A stretch of DNA of 64,000 nucleotides from Flavobacterium fluviatile (lineage in GTDB: Bacteria; Bacteroidota; Bacteroidia; Flavobacteriales; Flavobacteriaceae): positions 62,001 through 126,000 of the forward strand of contig NZ_JAADZW010000013.1 of the NCBI RefSeq assembly GCF_010645065.1, read 5' to 3'. Position 1 is the stretch's first letter, and each line of letters opens with the position of its first letter. A program made the translations under genes and the position numbers. Under the pieces are notes generated by a model. It did no database searches. It was not told the origin of the DNA and saw nothing but the letters and a program-made list of their open reading frames with translations. Positions 45,769 to 55,176 of this stretch are shown in pieces.

Positions 45769-47976
45769 TTATAAATTAAAATTAACTCCCAAAACAATAT
45801 TTCTTCCAATATTTGGAATACCGTCTGTTTTTAAGCGCGAAAGGTGTGCGATGTACTTTTTATCGAATAAATTGTTTCCGTTAAGATTTACATCAAAAGC
45901 AGTTTTTCCCAGTTTTACTGTTCCTCCAAAACCTAAATTGACCAAAGTATATCCTTTTGAAGCCGTTTCAAAACCACTCACATTCTCCTGATCAAAAGTC
46001 GAAGAGACATTTATGGACGCATACCCTTCTCTTAGCCAGTTTTTGATACTGAATTCGGTTCTAAGGGTGTTGTTCCAGTTGTTGGCCGGAATTAAAGGCA
46101 GATAATCATCGTTGTCTTTTTTGCCGGTTACGGTTTCAAAACTGGTTTCAAAATGCAGCCAGTCTAAAGGATGCGGGTGAAAATGCAGCCCGGCTTCTCC
46201 TCCAAACAATTTTGCATTATCCTGAACGTAAGCAAAAACATCATTGTCGTCTAAAACGTCTCCGGTTGGCGAAGTATAAATGTAATTGTTGACGTGGTTG
46301 TAAAATCCGTTTACAAAGAATTCAAAATGCGAATTTTTATATTCGAGGTTCAAATCGGTCTGAACGTTTTGTTCGGTTTTCAAATTGCTGTTCCCAATTT
46401 CGTAACGATTGGTTCCTTCGTGAACACCGTTTGAAGTCAGCTCGGCTAAATTTGGCGCACGAAATCCGGAAGCTACATTTAATCGAAGCGTTAATGGTTC
46501 TGCTAATTTTGTTTTGTATCCTAATGAAGCATTAAAACTGTCAAAAGATCGGTCTAAAGCTTCGAAAGAACCTTCTTCACCTGTAATTCCGTATGATTCA
46601 GAAGTAATATTTCGGTTGTCAAAACGCAAACCGGCCTGTAAAACGCTGTTATTCCATTCGTAATTGGCAGTTCCGAAAACACCAAAATCATTCGTAGTTG
46701 CATTCGGAATCAAATATTCTTCACCTGAATTTTTATTCGTCTGATGCATTCCCTGAACACCCAAAATAGCTTCAATTTTACCGAATTTTGGGAAATGGTA
46801 TTTCGCATTGTAATTAAAAGTATTCAGTTTCATTCTCAGAGCGGCGTCGTTGCTGTCTTCGAATTCGCTTCTGTCATTTGAAATATAACCCAAATCAACG
46901 TCCAGTTTTGAGTTTTCAAAAAAGATCACATTATTTAAACTGAACAAATGATTAAAAATGCCCTGTCTTGGAAATTGTGTGTCTTTGCCTGAAGATTGTT
47001 CTGCAATTCCGTCTTCCGGAATTCCGATATCCAGTTTGTTGTAGTTGTATCGTAAAACGCTTGAAAAAGTCGAGTTACTGTAGCCAATTCCGGTTTTAAA
47101 ATCAGTTTCGTTGTAACGTGAATTGGTTACACGGTCGCCATCAGCAATTTTATAATCAGAATGGGTGTTGAAACTTCCGCGGGCAAGAAATTTCCAGTTC
47201 TCTGTAGAAGTTTTTAATCCGATAGAAGAATTGCTTCCCTGTGTATTGGTAAAATATTTTTGGCTGAAATTAGCTTTAAAATCGCCTGCATCAGCAAATT
47301 TTTCAGGATTGAAATACAAAACACCTCCCAAAGCATCAGAGCCGTACAATAAAGAAGCCGGTCCTTTGATTACTTCGACGCTTTCGATTCCGGCATCATT
47401 TAAACCCAGACCATGTTCGTCTCCAAACTGCTGATTTTCGATACGAACGCCTTGTGAATACACCAAAACACGATTTCCGCTTAATCCACGGATTACCGGT
47501 TTTCCAATAGAAGTTCCTGTAGAAATCTGAGCAACTCCCGGAATTGTAGCCAGTCCTTCAATTAAGGTTGAAGTTCCTTTTTGCTGTAATGTTTTGATGC
47601 TTTCGTGATCAATTTTCATTACGTTTTGCGATTGCAGTTTTTTAAAAGGCGTAGAAACCACCACTTCATCCATCTCTAAAATGGATTCTAAAAGTATAAT
47701 ATCTAATGTGTTTTCTTTTACCAATTTAACAATGGTTTTGTTTTGATTGGCATATCCAACATAAGAAAAAGAAAGACGCAGGTTTCCGTTTGGAAGATTC
47801 TTTAATTCATATTTTCCGTTCTCGTCTGTCGTAGTTCCTTTGTGTAATTCAGATGCGTAAACCGAAACGCCCGGTAAGGGCTGATTTTGATTGTCGGTAA
47901 CAATTCCTGTAACCGAATTCTGGGCAGAAAGCATGCCCGAAAACCCTAAAATAAGGGCGATTATTATTTTTTTCAT
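45769..47976 (-). CDS. TonB-dependent outer-membrane receptor
   Basis: 735 aa from ATG 47976 (MKKIIIALILGFSGMLSAQ). The longer reading adds an unlikely 16 residues before the signal peptide. A carboxypeptidase-like repeat domain (about 22-100; VTGIVTDNQNQPLPGVSVYA) is followed by the plug (PVIRGLSGNRVLVYSQGVR, VEVIKGPASLLYGSDALGGV), then a 22-strand barrel ending IGRNIVLGVNFNL. A His-rich loop GLHFHPHPLDWLHFE (about 620-635) and the neighbouring His/Cys protein suggest a metal ion or metal complex as cargo; this is inference. Vitamin B12 leader sequences were not seen upstream. Confidence 0.9.
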   Translation of the reverse strand: MKKIIIALILGFSGMLSAQNSVTGIVTDNQNQPLPGVSVYASELHKGTTTDENGKYELKNLPNGNLRLSFSYVGYANQNKTIVKLVKENTLDIILLESILEMDEVVVSTPFKKLQSQNVMKIDHESIKTLQQKGTSTLIEGLATIPGVAQISTGTSIGKPVIRGLSGNRVLVYSQGVRIENQQFGDEHGLGLNDAGIESVEVIKGPASLLYGSDALGGVLYFNPEKFADAGDFKANFSQKYFTNTQGSNSSIGLKTSTENWKFLARGSFNTHSDYKIADGDRVTNSRYNETDFKTGIGYSNSTFSSVLRYNYNKLDIGIPEDGIAEQSSGKDTQFPRQGIFNHLFSLNNVIFFENSKLDVDLGYISNDRSEFEDSNDAALRMKLNTFNYNAKYHFPKFGKIEAILGVQGMHQTNKNSGEEYLIPNATTNDFGVFGTANYEWNNSVLQAGLRFDNRNITSESYGITGEEGSFEALDRSFDSFNASLGYKTKLAEPLTLRLNVASGFRAPNLAELTSNGVHEGTNRYEIGNSNLKTEQNVQTDLNLEYKNSHFEFFVNGFYNHVNNYIYTSPTGDVLDDNDVFAYVQDNAKLFGGEAGLHFHPHPLDWLHFETSFETVTGKKDNDDYLPLIPANNWNNTLRTEFSIKNWLREGYASINVSSTFDQENVSGFETASKGYTLVNLGFGGTVKLGKTAFDVNLNGNNLFDKKYIAHLSRLKTDGIPNIGRNIVLGVNFNL

Positions 47977-48120
47977 TTGAAAATGACTGCTATAGTTAAT
48001 GGATTTTTCTTTTAAACAAATCATAAAACCGTGAAGTCTGCTGAATTTCCATAAATGAAAATCAGCACCTAACTGAGTTCTGAATTCAGTTAAAAGTGTT
48101 TGTTTCGGATAAATGAAACT

Positions 48121-48474
48121 TTATGAAGCTATTGCTGAAGGAGGACCGCGAAGTGTGTACAGACTTCCCGAAAAGGAAATAAAACTTTGAGTTAATCCAA
48201 AGCAATAAGGTATTTCCTGATGATTGCTGAAAAACTGAAATTCAAATTTTTCAGGAGCTATGTTGCTTCCAAAAGCAAAATGACAAATAAAACACATATC
48301 ATCGTTATGATGCTGATGTGTGATTTCACCATTTGCATCATTATAATTATGATGACATTTTTTTTCAGAAAGCTGTTGTGAGATATGCCCATAACTGTGG
48401 ATGGACTGAAACAGTATTGAGAACAATACCATCAATCCCAAAGAAAAACCGGTTATGAGCTGTCTTCTTTTCAT
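48121..48474 (-). CDS. His/Cys-rich small membrane or exported protein next to the TonB receptor
   Basis: 117 aa. A basic N-terminus and one hydrophobic segment (about 8-24) precede a metal-ligand-rich part: C40-H41-H42, H53-x-H55-H56, C61-x2-C64-H65 (DMCFICHFAFG). The C-terminus is predicted strands or loop (GSLYTLRGPPSAIA). Small His/Cys proteins of this form are common ahead of Bacteroidota TonB receptors and are thought to bind Zn, Cu or Co. It is same strand, 144 bp before the receptor gene, probably co-transcribed. Function not established. Confidence 0.7.
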   Translation of the reverse strand: MKRRQLITGFSLGLMVLFSILFQSIHSYGHISQQLSEKKCHHNYNDANGEITHQHHNDDMCFICHFAFGSNIAPEKFEFQFFSNHQEIPYCFGLTQSFISFSGSLYTLRGPPSAIAS

Positions 48475-48616
48475 TTCTGCGCAAAGGTATAAAAGGGAAA
48501 TATAAAAATGTTTGATTTTAATGCTTTTTATTGAAAATAGTGCAACAGACTATTTTTATATGGCGTGAAAACAGAATAATTATCATTGGAACTGTTTCAT
48601 AAACAATCATTATATT

Positions 48617-48624
48617 ATATTTGT
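48617..48624 (+). promoter_or_regulatory. Predicted -7 element of the 48684 gene
   Basis: TATATTTG, fits TAnnTTTG, 60 bp before the start codon. Confidence 0.4.
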
Positions 48625-48683
48625 CATTCAAATAAAATATTCCCTAAAACGTTTATTTGAAATCTTCTTAACTCAAACACACT

Positions 48684-49385
48684 ATGCGATTATTTTTTAG
48701 TTGTTTATTTCTGCTATCGTTTTATACTATTTTTTCCCAGGAAGAAAAACCTGAGATCAAACCTGTGGTTAAAATTGATTCTTTGTACAGGGAAGACCAG
48801 TTTTATGTTTCGATTACCTATAATCTTTTATCAGATATGCCAGAAGGTCTTAAACGTGATAAGTTTTCTGCCGGGCTTTCTGCGGGGTTTTTACGGGATA
48901 TGCCAATTAATAAAAAAAGGACAAAGGCTATTGCTGCCGGTTTGGGATTAAGTTATCAGAATTATTTTCAGAATCTGACTATTTCAGAAGGACCAGAAGG
49001 TGGATTAATTTATGGCGTTAACGATTATAACGAATTTGTTTCAAACCGGTTCAGGCAATATTTAGTCGATCTTCCTATTGAATTCAGATGGAGAAATTCG
49101 ACTTACGAAAGCTATAAGTTTTGGAGGATTTACACCGGTTTAAAATTCAGCTATGTACTTTCCAGCAGATCTGTTTTGGATGATGGAGAAAACACTTATA
49201 AAATCAACAATAATCCGGATCTCAACAGGTTTCAGTATGGAGCGTATATTGCTGCGGGCTACAATACCTGGAATATTTATTTTTATTATGGCATGAATCC
49301 TTTATTTAAAGATGTTAAAACGCTGTCCGGAGAAGAGGTAAAAATGAAAACCATGAATCTTGGTCTCATTTTTTATATTTTATAG
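48684..49385 (+). CDS. PorT-like outer-membrane beta-barrel protein
   Basis: 233 aa. Signal peptide (SFYTIFSQ). Barrel-type strands: FSAGLSAGFLRDMPINKKR, AIAAGLGLSYQNYF, VDLPIEFRWRN, WRIYTGLKFSYVLSSRS, FQYGAYIAAGYNTWNIYFYYG, ending NLGLIFYIL. This text (SAGFLRDMP, LPIEFRWR) is that of the PorT/outer-membrane beta-barrel group. Whether it belongs to the type IX secretion set is not clear, since no other por genes are near. It ends overlapping the next (opposite-strand) gene by 6 bp. Confidence 0.78.
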   Translation: MRLFFSCLFLLSFYTIFSQEEKPEIKPVVKIDSLYREDQFYVSITYNLLSDMPEGLKRDKFSAGLSAGFLRDMPINKKRTKAIAAGLGLSYQNYFQNLTISEGPEGGLIYGVNDYNEFVSNRFRQYLVDLPIEFRWRNSTYESYKFWRIYTGLKFSYVLSSRSVLDDGENTYKINNNPDLNRFQYGAYIAAGYNTWNIYFYYGMNPLFKDVKTLSGEEVKMKTMNLGLIFYIL

Positions 49386-50012
49386 CCACAAATACAAAAA
49401 CAAAATCTGAGGAATAATTCCAACGAAAAAGCCTATTATCAATTCCTTAGCGGTATGTGCATTCATTTCAAGTCGTGATGAAGCTACAATTCCGGTGAGT
49501 AAAATCAAAAGCGCAGGCCAGTACGGATTGTGCATTTGCAAATGCATATTCAGTCCGATGATAAAAACGGTTAAACCGCTGATGGCCATCATGTGCAGGC
49601 TGACTTTTATCTTGAAAATTGCATAAATTAAAGCAAAAATTGTACTGAATAATCCGCCAAGGAAAAAGAAATGAAGTTCAGGATAACGACTTATCACGAT
49701 GCTTCTTTTGACCAGTAAAATCAATAAAAAACTAAGCAGTGTTAACGGAATGATGCGCTGTGATGTATCGGGAATCATTATCGATTTTACTTTCCCTGTT
49801 GATTTCAGCAATAAAAAAAACAATATCGGAACAACAAAAGTGATAATCAGGACCTGAAACAGAACAAAATATTTTTCCTGAATTGTAAATGCATCTTCTT
49901 TGTAGAAAAGATAGAATAATGCAGCATAAGCCGGTATAAATATCGGATGTAAAATATAAGAAAATATCGGAAGTATTTTTTTCAAAACGCAGTAATTTGA
50001 GGTCTTCAACAA
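49380..50012 (-). CDS. Polytopic membrane protein with PAP2-like third motif
   Basis: 210 aa, six or so membrane helices. The segment VASSRLEMNAHTAKE (about 178-192) has the SR-x5-H-x3-E pattern of PAP2 phosphatase motif 3 (usually SR-x5-H-x3-D). An upstream MIPDTSQRIIPL could be a degenerate motif 1. The SGH of motif 2 reads SGL, so catalysis is doubtful. A divergent PAP2-like protein is a reasonable but unproven label. It starts 103 bp from murF-alr, in the opposite direction. Confidence 0.65.
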   Translation of the reverse strand: MLKTSNYCVLKKILPIFSYILHPIFIPAYAALFYLFYKEDAFTIQEKYFVLFQVLIITFVVPILFFLLLKSTGKVKSIMIPDTSQRIIPLTLLSFLLILLVKRSIVISRYPELHFFFLGGLFSTIFALIYAIFKIKVSLHMMAISGLTVFIIGLNMHLQMHNPYWPALLILLTGIVASSRLEMNAHTAKELIIGFFVGIIPQILFLYLWL

Positions 50013-50090
50013 ATATAACTGAAATATAAACAGGTTTTTGTTAACCCTTTATTTTTTAAGAAAATCACAACTCTTTTCAGGCTTAATGTT

Positions 50091-50098
50091 TAAATTTG
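50091..50098 (+). promoter_or_regulatory. Predicted -7 element of murF-alr
   Basis: TAAATTTG, 17 bp before ATG 50116. It supports that start over the earlier in-frame codon at 50038 and implies a very short leader. Confidence 0.45.
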
Positions 50099-50115
50099 GG
50101 AAAAAGAATTTTCTA

Positions 50116-52584
50116 ATGAGCGTAAATTTAAAAAGCCTTGTTTCTGTTCTTCATGCAAATTGGACAGGCTCAGATGCAGCTGTTTTTATAGACCATATTT
50201 CGATAGACAGCCGTTCACTTCAAAATGGTCCTCAGACTTTGTTTTTTGCATTGTCGGGCGTGAACAATGACGCCCATTCGTATGTTGCGGAGCTAATCGA
50301 AAAAGGAGTGCAGAATTTTGTTGTCGAATATATTCCTGAAAATTGCGGTAATAAGGCCAATTTTTTAGTTGTAAAATCGACCTTGGAGGCACTCCAGAAA
50401 TTTGCTGCCTATTATCGAAACCTCTTTGATTTTCCTGTTATTGGCTTAACGGGAAGCAACGGCAAAACCATCGTAAAAGAATGGCTTAATTTTTTACTTA
50501 GCCCGGATTACAATATCATCCGGAGTCCGAAAAGTTATAATTCGCAGGTTGGTGTGCCGCTTTCGGTAATTGCGATTAACGAAAAGCATAATTTAGGCAT
50601 TTTTGAAGCCGGAATTTCGACCGTTAATGAAATGGACAAACTGGAAGAAATCATTAAGCCAACTATAGGAATACTAACCAATATTGGTACTGCGCACGAT
50701 GAAGGTTTCTTAAATTTAGTAGAAAAAATTGATGAGAAACTGCTTTTGTTTAAAGACTGTCCGGTAATTATTTATCAGAAAAATGAAACTGTAGATTCCT
50801 GTCTTTCTCAATTCGCTGCCGAATATATGCTGCATCCGCGAAAACTTTTTTCATGGAGCTACACAGATAAATCGGCAGATGTTTTTATTTCGAAAAAAGT
50901 AAGTAAAAACGAAACAACAGTCCTTCAATATCAGTATAAAAATGAAAAGCATGGTTTGAAAATCCCTTTTAGCGATTCAGCTTCTGTAGAAAACGCGGTT
51001 TCGAGTTTGTCAACGCTGCTTTATTTTGATTATGATCCTGAAACGATTCAAAACCGTATGCAGGGCTTGTATCCGGTAGAAATGCGTCTGGAAGTCAAAA
51101 ACGGAATCCACAATTGCAGTATTATTGATGATAGTTACAGCTCCGATTTTCAGTCCCTTAAAATAGCTTTGGATTTTCTGGAAAGTCAAAAAAAGAACGC
51201 TTCAAAAACCGTTATTTTATCGGATATTTTTCAAAGCGGATTTTCGAATGAAGAATTATATTCTAAAGTTTCTCAGCTAATTGCAGATAACAAAGTCAAT
51301 CGCGTTATTGGAATTGGTTCAACCATTTCGTCATTTAAGTACAAATTTTCAAATTGTATCACATATCAAAATACTGCAGGGTTCATTGCTGATTTTGAAA
51401 ATCTGAATTTTGCAAATGAAACCATTTTAATAAAAGGGGCAAGGTCGTTTCAGTTTGAAGAAATTGTGTCTTTGCTGGAAGAGAAAACCCATGAAACCAT
51501 TCTCGAAATCAATCTGAATTCTATAAGTCATAATTTGAATTTCTTTAAATCCAAGTTGGCAGATGATGTCAAAGTTATGGTTATGGTAAAAGCTTTTGGC
51601 TATGGAAACGGAGGACTCGAAATAGCAAAATTGCTGGAACATCATAAAGTGGATTATTTAGGTGTGGCTTTCGCCGATGAAGGAATTTCACTGAAAAATG
51701 GCGGAATAAAATTACCCATTATGGTTTTAAATCCTGAATCGACCAGTTTTGCAACAATTATCCAGAATCAGTTAGAGCCTGAAATTTATAGTTTGAAAGG
51801 CTTAAATGCATTTTTGAAAATTGCCCGTGAAAAGAATTTAAAAGATTTTCCGATTCACATTAAACTCGATACCGGAATGCATCGCCTGGGTTTTGAAGAA
51901 AATACAATTGAGGAATTGATTGCTGCTTTAAAAGGAAATTCAACCGTTCGTATCCAGAGTATTTTATCGCACATGGCGACGAGTGATGATATGAGGCATT
52001 ATGATTTTGCAATGTCACAGATCCGGTTATTCGAAAAATTGTCTTCCAAATTAATGAATGAATTAGGTGTGAAACCCATCCGTCATATTTTAAACACTTC
52101 CGGAATCAGTAATTTTCCGCATGCGCAATATGATATGGTGCGTTTGGGAATTGGTCTTTACGGCGTTTCAAATGATGCTTCAGAACAAAAATACCTGGAA
52201 AATGTGGGGACTTTAAAATCGATTATCTCGCAGGTTAGAACCATTCCCGCGGGCGACAGCGTAGGTTATGGCAGAAGGTTTATGGCCGAAAAAGAAACCA
52301 AAATTGCCACAATTCCAATTGGTTATGCCGACGGAATTTCCAGATTATGGGGCAATGAAACAGGCTATGTAACAATTAAAAATCAAAAAGCTTCAATTGT
52401 CGGAAGCGTTTGTATGGATATGCTGATGGTAAATGTAAGCGAAATTGATTGCAGGGAAGGCGATTCGGTAATAATCTTTGGAGAATCACCAACGGTAACT
52501 GAGATTGCAGAAGCCCTGAGAACCATTCCTTATGAAATTCTGACGAGCATTTCGCAGCGCGTAAAAAGGGTATTTTTTAGATAG
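50116..52584 (+). CDS. murF-alr: Bifunctional MurF ligase / alanine racemase
   Basis: 822 aa from ATG 50116 (MSVNLKSLVSVLHANW). The first half is MurF: substrate domain DHISIDSRSL, ATP loop GLTGSNGKTIVKEWL (about 110), EAGISTVNEMDKL, and the DDSYSSDFQSLKIALDFL region. It adds D-Ala-D-Ala to the UDP-muramoyl tripeptide. From about residue 465 it is a PLP alanine racemase: the lysine in VMVKAFGYGNG (about 490) and the second-domain segment YADGISRLWGN...SVCMDMLMVNVS. The fusion of cell-wall ligase and racemase is typical for Bacteroidota. In tandem with mscL but probably separate. Confidence 0.96.
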   Translation: MSVNLKSLVSVLHANWTGSDAAVFIDHISIDSRSLQNGPQTLFFALSGVNNDAHSYVAELIEKGVQNFVVEYIPENCGNKANFLVVKSTLEALQKFAAYYRNLFDFPVIGLTGSNGKTIVKEWLNFLLSPDYNIIRSPKSYNSQVGVPLSVIAINEKHNLGIFEAGISTVNEMDKLEEIIKPTIGILTNIGTAHDEGFLNLVEKIDEKLLLFKDCPVIIYQKNETVDSCLSQFAAEYMLHPRKLFSWSYTDKSADVFISKKVSKNETTVLQYQYKNEKHGLKIPFSDSASVENAVSSLSTLLYFDYDPETIQNRMQGLYPVEMRLEVKNGIHNCSIIDDSYSSDFQSLKIALDFLESQKKNASKTVILSDIFQSGFSNEELYSKVSQLIADNKVNRVIGIGSTISSFKYKFSNCITYQNTAGFIADFENLNFANETILIKGARSFQFEEIVSLLEEKTHETILEINLNSISHNLNFFKSKLADDVKVMVMVKAFGYGNGGLEIAKLLEHHKVDYLGVAFADEGISLKNGGIKLPIMVLNPESTSFATIIQNQLEPEIYSLKGLNAFLKIAREKNLKDFPIHIKLDTGMHRLGFEENTIEELIAALKGNSTVRIQSILSHMATSDDMRHYDFAMSQIRLFEKLSSKLMNELGVKPIRHILNTSGISNFPHAQYDMVRLGIGLYGVSNDASEQKYLENVGTLKSIISQVRTIPAGDSVGYGRRFMAEKETKIATIPIGYADGISRLWGNETGYVTIKNQKASIVGSVCMDMLMVNVSEIDCREGDSVIIFGESPTVTEIAEALRTIPYEILTSISQRVKRVFFR

Positions 52585-52652
52585 AATTAAGGAATTTTGA
52601 AGAAAATTACGTATTTTCGATATTCATTTATTTAAAACTAAACAAAACAGAT

Positions 52653-53036
52653 ATGGGATTTTTTTCAGAATTTAAGGCATTTGCAGTGAAAGGCAATGTA
52701 GTTGACCTTGCTGTCGCTGTAATTATTGGAGCTGCTTTTGGTAAGATTGTAAGTTCATTTATCGAAGACGTAATTACACCTTTAGTATTAAAACCAGCTT
52801 TAGAAGCGGCACATTTAGAAAAAATTCAGGATCTTACGGCTTTTGGTGGCGTAAAGTACGGAATGTTTCTTTCGGCGGTGATTAATTTTATAATTGTGGC
52901 ATTTGTTTTATTCCTGATTATTAAAGGATTGAATAATCTTAAAAAGAAAGAAGAGCCAGCACCCAATCAGCCAGCCGCGCCTACTCAGGAAGAACTGCTT
53001 ACGGAAATCAGAGATCTTTTGAAAAATAAACAATAA
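52653..53036 (+). CDS. mscL: Large-conductance mechanosensitive channel
   Basis: 127 aa. A pentameric inner-membrane valve against osmotic downshift. The N-terminal amphipathic helix FSEFKAFAVKGNVVDLAVAVIIGAAFG forms S1 and TM1 with the conserved gate; TM2 is at about 72-92. The C-terminal helical bundle EELLTEIRDLLKN follows a Pro/Ala linker. It lies 68 bp after murF-alr and is followed by a terminator. Confidence 0.97.
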   Translation: MGFFSEFKAFAVKGNVVDLAVAVIIGAAFGKIVSSFIEDVITPLVLKPALEAAHLEKIQDLTAFGGVKYGMFLSAVINFIIVAFVLFLIIKGLNNLKKKEEPAPNQPAAPTQEELLTEIRDLLKNKQ

Positions 53037-53066
53037 TACAATATACCGCTACACTAAGTCTAATTT

Positions 53067-53096
53067 AACCGTTTCTTAATTGGAGCGGTTTTTTTT
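53067..53096 (+). terminator. Terminator after mscL
   Basis: Nine-bp stem AACCGTTTC / GGAGCGGTT (two G-T pairs), then eight T. Confidence 0.75.
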
Positions 53097-53141
53097 AATT
53101 TTGTTTAATTTGTAACAATTTGTTATTTTTTGTGAATCGGA

Positions 53142-53171
53142 TTGTAATCGTTTATATTATCCTTACTTTTG
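53142..53171 (+). promoter_or_regulatory. Predicted promoter of asd
   Basis: TTG (53142-53144), 19 nt, TACTTTTG (53164-53171): one of the best matches in the window to the Bacteroidota pattern, 37 bp before the start codon. Confidence 0.6.
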
Positions 53172-53208
53172 CAGTCTAAATTAGAAATTCATAATAAAAA
53201 ATATAAAA

Positions 53209-54198
53209 ATGAGAATAGCGGTTGTAGGCGCCACCGGTATGGTAGGCGAGATAATGTTAAAAGTTTTAGCAGAAAGAAATTTTCCGGTTACAGAATTAAT
53301 TCCTGTTGCTTCAGAGAAATCTGTTGGTAAAGAAATCGAATATAAAGGTCAGAAATATAAAGTGGTTGGTTTGCAGACTGCTGTTGATTTAAAAGCGGAT
53401 ATCGCTGTTTTTTCTGCAGGAGGTGATACTTCATTAGAATGGGCTCCAAAATTTGCTGCTGCGGGAACAACGGTTATTGACAATTCATCTGCATGGAGAA
53501 TGGATCCGACAAAAAAACTGATCGTTCCAGAAATCAACGCAGAATCTTTGACTAAAGAAGACAAAATTATTGCAAATCCAAACTGCTCTACAATTCAGAT
53601 GGTATTGGCTTTGGCCCCTTTGCACAGAAAATACAACATCAAAAGAATTATCGTTTCGACTTACCAGTCTATTACCGGTACAGGAGTGAAAGCGGTTAGA
53701 CAGTTAGAAAATGAATACGCAGGAGTTGAAGGTGATATGGCTTACAAATATCCAATTCACAGAAATGCGATTCCACAATGTGATAGCTTCGAAGCCAATG
53801 GATACACGAAAGAAGAAATGAAACTGGTTCGTGAAACTCAAAAAATCCTTTCAGATAACACTATCAGAGTTACGGCTACTGCAGTTCGTGTTCCTGTTGT
53901 TGGAGGACATAGTGAGGCTGTAAATGTTGAGTTCACCAATGATTTTGAAGTGAATGAAGTTCGCGAAATTTTACAAAATACAGATGGAGTAGTGGTTCAG
54001 GATGACCTTGATGCATTTTCTTATCCAATGCCTTTATTTGCTGAAGGTAAAAATGAAGTTTTTGTTGGAAGACTCCGTCGTGATGAAAGCCAGCCCAATA
54101 CATTAAATATGTGGATCGTTGCAGATAACTTAAGAAAAGGAGCTGCTACAAACACAATTCAGATTGCAGAATATTTAATTAAGGCAGGTTTGGTATAA
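53209..54198 (+). CDS. asd: Aspartate-semialdehyde dehydrogenase
   Basis: 329 aa. It reduces aspartyl phosphate to the semialdehyde on the way to lysine, diaminopimelate, threonine and methionine. Seen: nucleotide loop RIAVVGATGMVGEIM, DNSSAWRMDP, catalytic cysteine in NPNCSTIQMVLAL (about 126), YQSITGTGVKA and the catalytic His in VRVPVVGGHSEAVNVEF. Monocistronic between a strong promoter and a terminator. Confidence 0.96.
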   Translation: MRIAVVGATGMVGEIMLKVLAERNFPVTELIPVASEKSVGKEIEYKGQKYKVVGLQTAVDLKADIAVFSAGGDTSLEWAPKFAAAGTTVIDNSSAWRMDPTKKLIVPEINAESLTKEDKIIANPNCSTIQMVLALAPLHRKYNIKRIIVSTYQSITGTGVKAVRQLENEYAGVEGDMAYKYPIHRNAIPQCDSFEANGYTKEEMKLVRETQKILSDNTIRVTATAVRVPVVGGHSEAVNVEFTNDFEVNEVREILQNTDGVVVQDDLDAFSYPMPLFAEGKNEVFVGRLRRDESQPNTLNMWIVADNLRKGAATNTIQIAEYLIKAGLV

Positions 54199-54226
54199 AC
54201 TGAGGTTACAAAAATTGTTATAAAGA

Positions 54227-54262
54227 AAAACCGTAATTACGAAAAGTGATTACGGTTTTTTT
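54227..54262 (+). terminator. Terminator of asd
   Basis: Stem AAACCGTAAT / ATTACGGTTT with T run; it can also serve the convergent ferredoxin gene. Confidence 0.8.
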
Positions 54263-54311
54263 ATGAATTATAGAACAAAAAAGCGAAAATATAATTCTCG
54301 CTTTTTATATT

Positions 54312-54629
54312 TTAATATTCCGGAGCCAGTTCAAGTTCCAGTCCTTCTAATTCAGCAGTAATTGGAATCTGACATCCTAAACGGCTGTTCGATTTAACAT
54401 AAAATGCTTCAGAAAGCATGGCTTCTTCATCGTCTCCCATTTCCGGCAAGGCAACATCATTTAGAACATAACACTGGCAGGAAGCACACATAGCCATTCC
54501 TCCACAGGTTCCTTCAACAGGAAGTTCGTATGCTTTGCATAACTCCATTATGTTCATTGCCATATCAGTAGGAGCCTGTAATTCGTGTATAACTCCTTCT
54601 CGGTCTTTAATCTTTATTAATACATCCAT
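54312..54629 (-). CDS. [2Fe-2S] ferredoxin (adrenodoxin type)
   Basis: 105 aa. Cysteines C42-x5-C48-x2-C51 and C86 (GTCGGMAMCASC...LGCQI) are the ligands of an adrenodoxin/ISC-type plant-fold ferredoxin. It likely carries electrons for iron-sulfur cluster assembly or a monooxygenase. A promoter element TAATTTTG lies upstream at 54679-54686 (minus strand). NifU-like and Mrp genes for Fe-S carriers lie 1 kb away on the same strand, but a gene for an exported protein lies between. Confidence 0.92.
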   Translation of the reverse strand: MDVLIKIKDREGVIHELQAPTDMAMNIMELCKAYELPVEGTCGGMAMCASCQCYVLNDVALPEMGDDEEAMLSEAFYVKSNSRLGCQIPITAELEGLELELAPEY

Positions 54630-54690
54630 TTTAAATTGGAATTTTTACATGCTTAGAATTTGATAACGTGAACAAATCCAAAATTATTTA

Positions 54691-55176
54691 TTAACTACTT
54701 GATTTTAAACTAAATGCGTATTCTTTTCGAGTGCTGTCTTTGATGTGCATTTTTGCTCCAAGAAAATTTCCACCTTTTTCCAGTAACGTAACTATAGCGA
54801 TTACGGAATAATAATCTTTTTCAGCCTGAAAAATCAGGGTTCCCTCATATGTTGTATTTAATATTCCTTGTTTATCAGTCTGTGCGGATATTTTTCTTGG
54901 GTGAGAAAAGTCAGCTGTACTGTAAGTTGATTTGTTAGAAAATTTTGCTTTTCCTTCACAAAAATCATACAGGAAGTCGTAATTTCCAATTCGCAGGCTT
55001 CCATCTCCCTGATTATTATTAATTGAAAATACAATTTTGCCTGAATAATTATAATCTGACCATTCTCCTGAATCATTTACCCAAGCCTTGTCTACAATTA
55101 ATGTTTCTGAACTAAGTTGAGCATAATTTACAGATATTGAAAACAATAATATAAAAAGTGCGTAATATTTTTTCAT
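54691..55176 (-). CDS. Exported protein of unknown function
   Basis: 161 aa. Signal peptide (ISVNYAQ, about residue 20). The mature part is beta-rich (SGKIVFSINNNQGDGSLRIGNYDFLYDF, NTTYEGTLIFQAEKDYYSVIAIVTLLE), a small beta-sandwich or lipocalin-like size. No family recognised. It lies between the ferredoxin and NifU-like genes without evident functional link. Confidence 0.75.
   Translation of the reverse strand: MKKYYALFILLFSISVNYAQLSSETLIVDKAWVNDSGEWSDYNYSGKIVFSINNNQGDGSLRIGNYDFLYDFCEGKAKFSNKSTYSTADFSHPRKISAQTDKQGILNTTYEGTLIFQAEKDYYSVIAIVTLLEKGGNFLGAKMHIKDSTRKEYAFSLKSSS

Noticed and set aside
47977..48120. Cobalamin riboswitch ahead of the TonB receptor
   Set aside because: No B12-box-like conserved segment, and the gap is only 144 bp next to a likely partner gene.
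53111..53138. GTAACAAT before asd as a further ECF site
   Set aside because: The second half 12 nt later does not match TTGATATA; a good housekeeping promoter is present instead. A similar lone half at about 55220 is rejected for the same reason.
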